NCBI GenBank assembly: GCA_950097015.1
Contig: CATNEN010000038.1
Location: 14,440,001-14,504,000 of the forward strand
DNA from: Macrostomum hystrix
Lineage: Eukaryota; Platyhelminthes; Macrostomidae
Length of the DNA: 64,000 nt
Direction: 5' to 3'
Shown: in pieces, positions 31,487-42,120 of the stretch
Layout of the letters: each line of letters begins with the position of its first letter
Numbering within the stretch: position 1 is the stretch's first letter
Notes under the pieces: model-generated
Database searches by the model: none
What the model was told of the DNA's origin: nothing
Seen by the model: only the letters and a program-made list of their open reading frames with translations
Position numbers and translations under genes: made by a program

Positions 31487-32806
31487 TCCCAAATCCTTAA
31501 TCTAGCCCCGAATCCTTAATCCAGTCCCGAATCCTTAATCCAGTCCCGAATCCTTAATCTAGCCCCGAGTCCTTAATCTAGCCCCGAGTCCTTAATCTAG
31601 CCCCGAATCCTTAATCTAGCCCCGAATCCTTAATCTAGCCCCGAATCCTTAATCTAGCCCCGAATCCTAAATACAGTCCCGAATCCTTAATCTAGCTCCG
31701 AATCCTTAATCTAGCCCCGAATCCTTAATCCTGTCCCGAATCCTTAATCTAGCCCCGAATCCTAAATCCAGTCCCGAATCCTTAATCTAGCTCCAAATCC
31801 TTAATCTAGCCCCGAATCCTAAATCCATTCCCGAATCCTTAATCTAGCTCCGAATCCTTAATCCAGTCCCGAATCCTTAATCTAGCCCTGAATCCTTAAT
31901 CTAGCCCCGAATCCTTAATCTAGCCCTGAATCCTTAATCTAGCCCCGAATCCTTAATCTAGCCCCGAATCCTTAGTCTAGCTCCGAATCCTTAATCTAGC
32001 CCCGAATCCTTAATCCTGTCCCGAATCCTTAATCTAGCCCCGAATCCTAAATACAGTCCCGAATCCTTAATCTAGCTCCGAATCCTTAATCTAGCCCCGA
32101 ATCCTTAATCCTGTCCCGAATCCTTAATCTAGCCCCGAATCCTAAATACAGTCCCGAATCCTTAATCTAGCCCCGAATCCTTAATCTAGCCCCGAATCCT
32201 TAATCTAGCCCCGAATCCTTAATCTAGCCCCGAATCCTAAATACAGTCCCGAATCCTTAATCTAGCTCCGAATCCTTAATCTAGCCCCGAATCCTTAATC
32301 CTGTCCCGAATCCTTAATCTAGCCCCGAATCCTAAATCCAGTCCCGAATCCTTAATCTAGCTCCGAATCCTTAATCTAGCCCCGAATCCTAAATCCATTC
32401 CCGAATCCTTAATCTAGCTCCGAATCCTTAATCCAGTCCCGAATCCTTAATCTAGCCCTGAATCCTTAATCTAGCCCCGAATCCTTAATCTAGCCCTGAA
32501 TCCTTAATCTAGCCCCGAATCCTTAATCCTGTCCCGAATCCTTAATCTAGCCCCGAATCCTAAATACAGTCCCGAATCCTTAATCTAGCTCCGAATCCTT
32601 AATCTAGCCCCGAATCCTTAATCCTGTCCCGAATCCTTAATCTAGCCCCGAATCCTAAATCCAGTCCCGAATCCTTAATCTAGCTCCGAATCCTTAATCT
32701 AGCCCCGAATCCTTAATCTAGCCCCAAATCTTTAATCTAGCCCCGAATCCTGAATCTAGCTCCGAATCCTTATTCTCGCCTGAATCCTTAATCCTGTCCC
32801 GAATCT
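31487..32806. repeat. 19-bp minisatellite, about 69 copies
   Basis: Unit GAATCCTTAATCTAGCCCC with CAGTCCC, CTGTCCC and CTAGCTC variants arranged in larger repeated blocks (for example a block with CCTAAATACAGTCCC recurs at about 31670, 32046, 32143, 32236 and 32560), so expansion occurred in multi-unit steps. Confidence 0.97.
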
Positions 32807-32984
32807 TTAGTCCTTAATTTGCCTTTACAGTACGAAAATTATTTTCTTCAATTGAGAGCCGTGGGCCATTAAGTTTAGTAGTCATTGTTGATTACAGCTT
32901 TGAAAAGCAAATATACATCTTAACACACTGACGAACTCAAAATATAATCTCTATGAGGTTACGGTCTGATGGTTCGTGCTTTGC

Positions 32985-33050
32985 TGACTACAAGGTAGAT
33001 TCCTGTTCTATTTTTAGAAATGAGGAAAATCTCGGTAGTACTCTGTGTTT
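32985..33050 (+). promoter_or_regulatory. Shared upstream block, copy 3
   Basis: ACAAGGTAGATTCCT then GTTCTATTTTTAGAAATGAG and CTCGGTAGTACTC. It lies about 740 bp upstream of gene 5, with the 28-bp array between block and ATG. Confidence 0.45.
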
Positions 33051-33135
33051 TATAATTAGAAATGATGGCGGCCTTTTCGGTGGAGTTAATGCAGGTTTGT
33101 AAATGTTTTTGACACGCTTTTTAGAAATTTCTGAT

Positions 33136-33562
33136 GCCTTGTAGATGCGCCTGATGTTCTGATGTCTGCTAGGTGCGCCTGATGTTCTGATGTCTGCTAG
33201 ATGCGCCTGATGTTCTGACGTCTGCTAGATGCGCCTGATGTTCTGATGTCTGCTAGATGCGCCTGATGTTTTGATGTCTGGTTGATGCGCCTGATGTTCT
33301 GATATCTGCTAGATGTGTCTGACGTTCTAATGTCTGCTAGATGTGTCTGATGTTCTAATGTCTGCTAGATGTGTCTGATGTTCTAATGTCTGCTAGATGT
33401 GTCTGATGTTCTAATGTCTGCTAGATGTGTCTGATGTTCTGATGTTCTGGTGTCTGATAAATGTGTCTGATGTTCTGATGTCTGCTAGATGCGCCTGATG
33501 TTCTGATGTCTGATAAATGTGTCTGATGTTCTGATGTCTGATAGATGTGTCTGATGTTCTGA
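33136..33562. repeat. 28-bp minisatellite before gene 5, about 15 copies
   Basis: Same unit as at 28308 (GATGCGCCTGATGTTCTGAT plus GTCTGCTA) but with more sequence variation (GTGTCTGA versus GCGCCTGA, TAATGTC). Confidence 0.95.
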
Positions 33563-33742
33563 AGAAAATATGACTTGTGTCATTTCCAAAATAGTGAGTG
33601 ACAACACACTTAGGTACTACCCAGTAATCCCTTCTCTCTATATATAAAGATTTTTTTAAACTGATTTCAACTATCTGAACAGAAAAGAATTCCCTTAGAC
33701 ATATCCTAAACTTATAAATCCAATTCCGAGAAGCAATTGAAA

Positions 33743-34639
33743 ATGTCTGGCAACCTGTGCTGCCCAAATGCCCAAACTCGTCGCTGCGCTAACTGCAAGT
33801 GAGGCGTTTATACATTTTTATATTCGTGCATTGTATTAAATTTAGAATTAACTCAGTGAATGATCCAAAATTTCAGTAAACTAAATGAATTTGTGGCATG
33901 GAAGAACAGTCACTTTGACGCCTCTCGGGTCAGAGTCTGCTGCCATCTGCACTTCAGGGACCTCATTGATGATAATTGCTGTGACCCTGATGCCTGCCCA
34001 GTGTGCTCCGAATACCACAGGTAAGTACCACAGGTTGGGGCATAGGTGCCGCAAGCCTTAGCTAGTTCTCAACTCAATCTGTCGTCCTCTTGTCTATTTT
34101 TCAGCTCAATCTGTACTGCACTAATCGAGTTCTCACCTCAATCTGTACTACACTTATCTAGTTCTCAGCTCAACCTGTACTGCACTTATCTAGTTCTCAC
34201 CTCAATCTGTACTGCACTTATCTAGTTCTCAGCTCAATCTGTACTGCACTTATCTAGTTCTCACCTCAATCTGTACTGCACTTATCTAGTTCTCAGCTCA
34301 ATCTGTACTGCACTTATCTAGTTCTCAGCTCAATCTGTACTGCACTTATCTAGTTCTCAGCTCAATCTGTACTGCACTTATCTAGTTCTCAGCTCAATCT
34401 GTACTGCACTTATCTAGTTCTGAGCTCAATCTGTACTGCACTTATCTAGTTCTCAGCTCAATCTGTACTGCACTTATCTAGTTCTCAACTCAATCTGTAC
34501 TTCACTTATCTAGTTCTCAGCTTCACCTACGTACAGGTGTTAATAAAATATTCCTTTCAGCTTCTTCTATCGGCAAGAAATCAGGAGATCTGCACCGAAG
34601 TGCTGCTGCAAGCATTATTACGAGTACAAAGCCCAATAG
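33743..34639 (+). CDS. CCCKH-family gene 5 (92 aa, three exons)
   Basis: Exons 33743-33798, 33877-34020 and 34561-34639; both introns phase 2; total 279 nt; stop TAG. Exon 1 encodes MSGNLCCPNAQTRRCANC. Exon 2 encodes FVAWKNSHF, RVCCHLHFRDLIDDNCC and CPVCSEYH. Exon 3 encodes FFYRQE, PKCCCKHYYEYKAQ. Intron 1 is only 78 bp; intron 2 is mostly a 32-bp minisatellite. AATAAA lies near 34725. Exon 3 and the 3' flank are almost identical to those of gene 9 at 44039, while exons 1 and 2 differ greatly. Function unknown; the Cys/His spacing suggests two or three metal sites (inference). Confidence 0.9.
34090..34525. repeat. 32-bp minisatellite in intron 2 of gene 5
   Basis: Core AGCTCAATCTGTACTGCACT followed by TATCTAGTTCTC, about 13 copies. 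The first units carry TCGTCCTCTTGTCT, the form that dominates the homologous array in gene 9, so both arrays grew from one ancestral seed. Confidence 0.95.
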
Positions 34640-34861
34640 ATGTCGCGACTGATCAAACTTTATAAAAAATCACTTTTGATTGCTTCAGACTGACATGCAG
34701 TCTTACTGTTTTTACATGTGGACCAAATAAAGGATTTTGTCATTTGCAAAATTTGCCTTATCAAATAATTATACAGATTTCAGAAGCCTTCATCAGCTAA
34801 TGAAGTGAAATTCTTATTGATATTATATACTGATTTTCGTGTTTGCTACTTTGGAGTCGGG

Positions 34862-34915
34862 TAGATGTTCTGATGTTCTGATGTCTGATAGATGTGTCTG
34901 ATGTTCTGTTTCACA
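34862..34915. repeat. Remnant of 28-bp minisatellite after gene 5
   Basis: Two partial units (GATGTTCTGATGTCTGATAG). The same remnant follows gene 9 at 44335-44412 inside a shared 3' flank. Confidence 0.85.
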
Positions 34916-35332
34916 GTGAACTGTTTTGTAACTCTAGTTCAAGTAAACAATTAATTGGCTTAAAATTTCGGCGCTACCTTAAAATTTAGTCGGCATGTAC
35001 CTTGTTGCTTTTGGCAGAGTCTAAAAATATGCTGTACGATTGATGCTATAAATAGCACAGGGAAGAACCCCTTCTACAATGTACTCGTACATTATTGACG
35101 ACATAGTGTATACAACTACAAGTACTAAATAACAAACTAGCAAGCAAATAAAATAATAAAGTTCATATAGCAAATCATCTATTGTGATCGATTGCTCAAA
35201 AACGTTTGATTTGAATTCATGAACCACTTCATTTTATATCAGCAAAAATTGCACAAGCTACAAAGCATCAACAGTGAACAGGGTGTTTCGTCAAATGTCT
35301 CATTCAGTTGATGCATCACGAAAGCTTTGAGC

Positions 35333-35802
35333 TCACAGAATTGAGCAACCGGCTTGAGACTTGCTCTCCTTTTCTTGCTGTTCCTTCATCTTTTTGAAGT
35401 GATGCTTGCAGCAGCAAGAACTGAAAATAAATTTTTTACCGCTCTAAGAAATTGTCAAGACACTTAGTTAGTTTGAATCAAACACGTTGCATACCTTTGA
35501 TACTGCTTGCAGGCTTCGCACTCGATTTGATTACAACAGTGGTCATCTAGCAGTTCCGAGTGATGCAGGTGGCAGCAGCGCTGTCGCACCTGGTTGAAGG
35601 TCCCCAGGTGTTGATTCCGCCATGTTACATACTCCTTGACCCAACTGAAATCAGGAGTTTTTCAGAGCCTATAACCAAAGCTGACCTTAATTGAAACAAC
35701 TATCCGCTGTCTGTGTTACAGAAAGTTTCAAATTCATGTGTTTTACCTGCATTTGGGGCAGCCATTACCAATTTGAGCGCGGCAACAGCCTTGACCCGAC
35801 AT
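35333..35802 (-). CDS. CCCKH-family gene 6, reverse strand (97 aa)
   Basis: Minus-strand exons 35802-35747, 35644-35495 and 35420-35333; both introns phase 2; total 294 nt; stop TGA. Exon 1 encodes MSGQGCCRAQIGNGCPKC. Exon 2 encodes WVKEYVTWRNQH, RCCHLHHSELLDDHCC and CEACKQY. Exon 3 encodes SSCCCKHHFKKMKEQQ, then a charged tail ending AGCSIL. It is the only reverse-strand member and the most compact, with introns of 102 and 74 bp and no minisatellite. It is arranged head to head with gene 7, whose exon 2 is its closest relative (WVKxYVxW, CCHLHHS, LLDDxCC); about 560 bp between the two ATGs may hold a shared promoter (inference). Confidence 0.9.
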
Positions 35803-36363
35803 TGTTCTTTGACCCGACAAGTGTGTCGAAAAAGGAAATATTCAAGTCTGGTTTCGATCGAGATTTTGATTTCAACACTTCTGTTGAGGTCTTCTATCGT
35901 ATATTTTTATAGAGACCTCAACAGGGAAGTACATGAAACAAAGTCACCTGGTACTTCCTAATTGACAGGGCATTTTTGTCGGTCAGATGCGGAAATTACC
36001 GGGAATTTTTAGATACAAAATGAGGATCAGGTAGTAGCACATAAGTGTGACATCATTTGACAGAGATTTTCATAAAACTGAAAACGACAGGATCTATACG
36101 CACTTTTATAAGCTGATAAACATCGAATAGCTAGTGTCACCAATAATGTATTTGAGGATGATAAATTATAAAATCTGACCCTTGATTACATTATTATAAC
36201 TTTAACTATTGAAAAATTACTTCTGCAGCAACCTAAAAGGACTCAGTGGTAGTACCTTGTGACTCAGAAGACAGTACTGCCTCATTTAGAGTTTGCATTT
36301 ATGATCTTAAAATCATGCGTCTCTTAAGCATCCAAGTGGACTATAATATATTTTTTACAAAAC

Positions 36364-39305
36364 ATGTCGGGACAGTATTGTTGCCCAGCAGCTCGAGGTT
36401 ATTATTATTGCGAAGACTGCAAGTAAGATAACAATTGAATTGCTGTACTCACTTTGAGATCGCGGAATAAAGTACCATTGAATCATATTTCAGATGGGTT
36501 AAGGCATACGTGATTTGGCAGAATCGCTTCCTAGAGCCGAATGAGCAGAACCGACTGCCGTGCTGTCATCTGCATCACTCACAACTGCTTGACGATACCT
36601 GCTGCAACCCGCTTGTGTGCACCCTGTGCAGAGAGTATCGCTGGTATGACGAATTGCATCACTAGCCTGATTAACTGCCTCACTAACTGGCCTCACTAAC
36701 TGGCCTCACTAACTGGCCTCACTAACTGGCCTCACTAACTGGCCTCACTAACTGGCCTCACTAACTGGCCTCACTAACTGGCCTCACTAACTGGCCTCAC
36801 TAACTGGCCTCACTAACTGGCCTCACTAACTGGCCTCACTAACTGGCCTCACTAACTGGCCTCACTAACTGGCCTCACTAACTGGCCTCACTAACTGGCC
36901 TCACTAACTGGCCTCACTAACTGGCCTCACTAACTGGCCTCACTAACTGGCCTCACTAACTGGCCTCACTAACTGGCCTCACTTACTGGCCTCACTAACT
37001 AACCGGCCACTTGCTGGCCTCACTAACTAATCGGCCACTTACTGGCCTCACTAACTGGCCTCACTAACTGGCCTCACTTACTGGCCTCACTAACTAACCG
37101 GCCACTTGCTGGCCTCACTAACTAATCGGCCACTTACTGGCCTCACTAACTAATCGGCCACTTACTGGCCTCACTAACTAATCGGCCACTTACTGGCCTC
37201 ACTAACTAATCGGCCACTTGCTGGCCTCACTAACTAATCGGCCACTTACTGGCCTCACTAACTAATCGGCCACTTACTGGCCTCACTAACTGGCCTCACT
37301 AACTGGCCTCACTAACTGGCCTCACTAACTGGCCTCACTAACTGGCCTCACTAACTGGCCTCACTAACTGGCCTCACTAACTGGCCTCACTAACTGGCCT
37401 CACTAACTGGCCTCACTAACTGGCCTCACTAACTGGCCTCACTAACTGGCCTCACTAACTGGCCTCACTAACTGGCCTCACTAACTGGCCTCACTAACTG
37501 GCCTCACTAACTGGCCTCACTAACTGGCCTCACTAACTGGCCTCACTAACTGGCCTCACTAACTGGCCTCACTAACTGGCCTCACTAACTGGCCTCACTA
37601 ACTGGCCTCACTAACTGGCCTCACTAACTGGCCTCACTAACTGGCCTCACTAACTGGCCTCACTAACTGGCCTCACTAACTGGCCTCACTAACTGGCCTC
37701 ACTAACTGGCCTCACTAACTGGCCTCACTAACTGGCCTCACTAACTGGCCTAACTAACTGGCCTCACTTACTGGCCTCACTAACTAACCTGCCACTTGCT
37801 GGCCTCACTAACTAATCGGCCACTTACTGGCCTCACTAACTGGCCTCACTAACTGGCCTCACTTACTGGCCTCACTAACTAACCGGCCACTTGCTGGCCT
37901 CACTAACTAATCGGCCACTTACTGGCCTCACTAACTAATCGGCCACTTACTGGCCTCACTAACTAATCGGCCACTTACTGGCCTCACTAACTAATCGGCC
38001 ACTTGCTGGCCTCACTAACTAATCGGCCACTTACTGGCCTCACTAACTAATCGGCCACTTACTGGCCTCACTAACTGGCCTCACTAACTGGCCTCACTAA
38101 CTGGCCTCACTAACTGGCCTCACTAACTGGCCTCACTAACTGGCCTCACTAACTGGCCTCACTAACTGGCCTCACTAACTGGCCTCACTAACTGGCCTCA
38201 CTAACTGGCCTCACTAACTAACCGGCCACTTGCTGGCCTCACTAACTAATCGGCCACTTACTGGCCTCACTAACTAATCGGCCACTTACTGGCCTCACTA
38301 ACTAATCGGCCACTTACTGGCCTCACTAACTGGCCTCACTAACTGGCCTCACTAACTGGCCTCACTAACTGGCCTCACTAACTGGCCTCACTAACTGGCC
38401 TCACTAACTGGCCTCACTAACTGGCCTCACTAACTGGCCTCACTTACTGGCCTCACTAACTAACCGGCCACTTGCTGGCCTCACTAACTAATCGGCCACT
38501 TACTGGCCTCACTAACTAATCGGCCACTTGCTGGCCTCACTAACTAATCGGCCACTTGCTGGCCTCACTAACTAATCGGCCACTTACTGGCCTCACTAAC
38601 TAATCGGCCACTTGCTGGCCTCACTAACTAATCGGCCACTTACTGGCCTCACTAACTAATCGGCCACTTACTGGCCTCACTAACTGGCCTCACTAACTGG
38701 CCTCACTAACTGGCCTCACTAACTGGCCTCACTAACTGGCCTCACTAACTGGCCTCACTAACTGGCCTCACTAACTGGCCTCACTAACTGGCCTCACTTA
38801 CTGGCCTCACTAACTAACCGGCCACTTGCTGGCCTCACTAACTAATCGGCCACTTACTGGCCTCACTAACTAATCGGCCACTTACTGGCCTCACTAACTA
38901 ATCGGCCACTTACTGGCCTCACTAACTGGCCTCACTAACTGGCCTCACTAACTGGCCTCACTAACTGGCCTCACTAACTGGCCTCACTAACTGGCCTCAC
39001 TAACTGGCCTCACTAACTGGCCTCACTTACTGGCCTCACTAACTAACCGGCCACTTGCTGGCCTCACTAACTAATCGGCCACTTACTGGCCTCACTAACT
39101 AATCGGCCACTTGCTGGCCTCACTAACTAATCGGCCACTTGCTGGCCTCACTAACTAATCGGCCACTTACTGGCCTCACTAACTAATCGGCCACTTACTG
39201 GCCTCACTAACTAATCGGCCACTTACATACTGCAGGCAGTTCTACATTAACGGGACTCGTCGGCCGCGTCCAGATTGCTGCTGCAAGCACATCTACATCG
39301 CCTGA
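36364..39305 (+). CDS. CCCKH-family gene 7 (92 aa) with a 2.6-kb repeat intron
   Basis: Exons 36364-36422, 36494-36643 and 39236-39305; both introns phase 2; total 279 nt; stop TGA. Exon 1 encodes MSGQYCCPAARGYYYCEDC. Exon 2 encodes WVKAYVIWQNRF, LPCCHLHHSQLLDDTCC and CTLCREYRW. Exon 3 encodes QFYINGTRRPRPDCCCKHIY then IA and stop. Intron 1 is 71 bp, while intron 2 is 2,592 bp and almost entirely a 13-bp minisatellite, so more than 90 percent of the gene is tandem repeat. The acceptor CATACTGCAG directly follows the last repeat unit. Function unknown. Confidence 0.9.
36663..39226. repeat. 13-bp/28-bp higher-order minisatellite in intron 2 of gene 7
   Basis: Base unit GGCCTCACTAACT (13 bp) in long pure runs, alternating with a 28-bp form that adds AATCGGCCACTTACT. 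The two forms build higher-order blocks of several hundred bases that recur nearly unchanged (compare 36985-37280 with 37760-38070), showing block duplication. Confidence 0.97.
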
Positions 39306-40269
39306 AAGTGATGGCTGATTTTCAACTTTGATTTACAGTATTGATCACAGCTTTAGTATATATTTTCATTTTTTAGACCAATATAATTAGAAACTCAATT
39401 AGACCCACGTTCTACGCTGACACTTTGCTCTCTAAAATAAATGACCTATTCATGGAATTGTGACTGAAAGATCTGAAGATACATTATTTTCTGTCATCAC
39501 TATCCTAAAATAGTTTATGCTTACACCTACTTGGAAAACATAAAGCTAGACTCGCTTCGTCGCATTGAAGAAAATAAATGAACTTTTTAAATCGAAAAAT
39601 GCATTCGCGTTTGTTGCCATTATGTTTTTTCTGAGTAAAATGAACAGTGTTCATTGTACTTTAGCTTTACCTCTTTAACCTCAACCCTCCAGCTGGGGGC
39701 ATAACACAATGTACACGCAGCCCACTCTCTTATAGCTTGTGCTCGTATTGTCTGTGAGCGTACGAGTATAGTGACGCCCAGCTCCAATTTAACCAGGTAT
39801 TTCCCTGTTCTATTTTTAGATCTTAGATCCTTGGTCAGTGTAATGGACCAAATTGTCTATTAGCTCATTAGTTTAGTTTACTACTACTCAAAGATAGTTA
39901 CTGATTAATGTCAAGCGATTTGGGACAACTAGATCATTAGTTGATTTGGTTTAGAATTCAAATCACAAGAATGCAACTCTTGATTACCTGATCAAGTAGA
40001 GTGTTAAATACGGTGTGCGTTCATGTGCTACAGAATTAATGCACTAAGAAGGTTAAATTAAACAACAGATTCTAAATTAAAGCATCACGCTGGAGTCCTC
40101 CTTATTTGAGTCATCTAACCGCGTAAGATCTTCAAGGTACTGCCCTAAATTTCCAAGTTTAAAAGGTGCCTGCTTTCGGATTAACAATGATCAAAGCTCG
40201 AAAACTAATGAGTAATTTCTGTTGGACTCTGTCCAGAAGCTACCTGTTCCTATACCTGTTCCATGCTCA
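39306..40269. other. Intergenic between genes 7 and 8; shared upstream block
   Basis: No gene. Bases 39792-39822 hold AACCAGGTATTTCCCTGTTC followed by TATTTTTAGA, the fourth copy of the block seen upstream of other array genes, 450 bp before the gene 8 ATG. AATAAA near 39560-39580 may belong to gene 7. Confidence 0.5.
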
Positions 40270-41020
40270 ATGGCTGATCGCTGCTGCAGCTCAGCCCACG
40301 ACTCACAGCTCAAATGTTGGCAGTGCGAGTGAGAAATTTAACTGGCTTTGTGTTTGATCTTATCGAATAGGCCCTAACAAATTGGAATTAGTGATCAAAT
40401 TGTGTTGTCTCTATACAACACAACAACAAGAATCGGTGAATATCTCGACGATGCTGACGTCGCTGAAGTTAGCTCATCGTAAAGGGGGTTAAAAATGTAG
40501 ATCCATATGGTGGATTTTCACGAAAATTGGTCAATTGGTTTATGAGCTATCGTGAAGTAGGAAGTGAGCATTGGAAATGCCCACGTGGATTTTCCCAAGG
40601 GACAAATGGCGGGTTATTTCTACTGTTAACATACTCGTATTTATCTCACGGAATTATCTAACAATTTTTACCAATGATTTCGAAAATAAATCTTTCAGAC
40701 GATTGAAGGACTTCGTGATGTTTCAGAATTACAATTTGCCATCAAACAATCAAATCAGGCTGTGCTGTCATGAGCACTTTATGCACCTTTTTGACAACAG
40801 TTGCTGCGATGCTCAGCAGTGCAAAGTGTGCGCCCATCACTACAGGTAATTTCCAGGAATACTAAAGAAAACTGTTTCCATTTGTCTAGATTTTTTGACA
40901 ACAAAGAACAACATTTATTTCAGTGTCTTCTTTCCAAATGGCAGTCGCCGAGTACGACCGAATTGCTGCTGCAAGCACTTCTATAACAGTCGATTCCACA
41001 ATTGGACTGTGCTCAACTGA
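40270..41020 (+). CDS. CCCKH-family gene 8 (100 aa), stop codon inside a minisatellite
   Basis: Exons 40270-40328, 40699-40845 and 40924-41020; both introns phase 2; total 303 nt. Exon 1 encodes MADRCCSSAHDSQLKCWQC. Exon 2 encodes LKDFVMFQNYN, RLCCHEHFMHLFDNSCC and CKVCAHHY. Exon 3 encodes FFPNGSRRVRPNCCCKHFYN then SRFHNWTVLN and stop. The last codons and the TGA are contributed by the first unit of the minisatellite that follows (TGTGCTCAACTGATGAACCA). The first ATG lies inside a longer open frame that starts at 40166 in another frame; 40270 is chosen because it gives the family N-terminus and the correct phase. Introns contain no minisatellite. Function unknown. Confidence 0.85.
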
Positions 41021-41882
41021 TGAACCAGTGTGCTCAACTAATGAACCAGTGTGCTCAACTGATGAACCAGTGTGCTCAACTGATGAACCAGTGTGCTCAA
41101 CTGATGGACTAGTGTGCTCAACTGATGGACCAGTGTGCTCAACCGATGGATCAGTGTGCTCAACATATTTAAAGTATGTTCAACTGATTTGAAGTGTGCT
41201 CAACTGATGGACCAGTGTGCTCAACTGATGAACCAGTGTGCTCAACATATTTAAAGTATGTTCAACTGATTTGAAGTGTGCTCAACTGATTTGAAGTGTG
41301 CTCAACTGATGGACCAGTGTGCTCAACTGATGAACCAGTGTGCTCAACTGATGGACCAGTGTGCTCAACTGATTGACCAGTGTGCTCAACTTATGGAATA
41401 GTGTGTTCAACTGATGGACCAGTGTGCTTAACTGATGGACCAGTGTGCTCAACTGATTTAAAGTGTTTTTAACTGATTTGAAGTGTGCTCAACTGATTTA
41501 AAGTATGTTCAACTGATTTGAAGTGTGCTCAGCTGATTCGAAGTGTGCTCAACTGATTCGAAGTGTGCTCAACTGATTCGAAGTGTGCTCAACTGATTTA
41601 AAGTATGTTCAACTGATTTGAAGTGTGCTCAGCTGATTCGAAGTGTGCTCAACTGATTCGAAGTGTGCTCAACTGATTTAAAGTATGTTCAACTGATTTG
41701 AAGTGTGCTCAGCTGATTCGAAGTGTGCTCAACTGATTCGAAGTGTGCTCAACTGATTTAAAGTATGTTCAACGGATTTGAAGTGTGCTCAACTGATTTG
41801 AAGTGTGCTCAACTGATTTGAAGTGTGCTCAACTGATTTGAAGTGTGCTCAGCTGATTTTAAGTGTGCTCAGCTGATTACAA
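41005..41882. repeat. 20/21-bp minisatellite at the 3' end of gene 8
   Basis: Units such as AGTGTGCTCAACTGATTTGA, with GGACCA, GAACCA and TTCGA variants, roughly 42 copies. AATAAAG follows at 41883, so the array may be transcribed as 3' UTR. Confidence 0.95.
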
Positions 41883-42120
41883 ATAAAGTATTGTAAATAA
41901 CTGGAGTATTTTTTGTACCCGTTTCATCATAAGTTTTCGAATATTTTACAAGGTTGTTCCCAGTGTGTCATTGCTTGTGTCATAAATTGCAAGGTACTTC
42001 CCCATACAGTAATGCTATAAATTTGGCTCCCTTAGATGGATTAATAAAACAATTAAGGTGTCAAGCACTACATTTTTTCTCCTGGATTTCGTCGTTGAAG
42101 TAAAAACCGTCGGATTAAAG

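Noticed and set aside
36663-39226. CRISPR-like regular repeats
   Set aside because: Units are contiguous with no unique spacers, and the DNA is eukaryotic.
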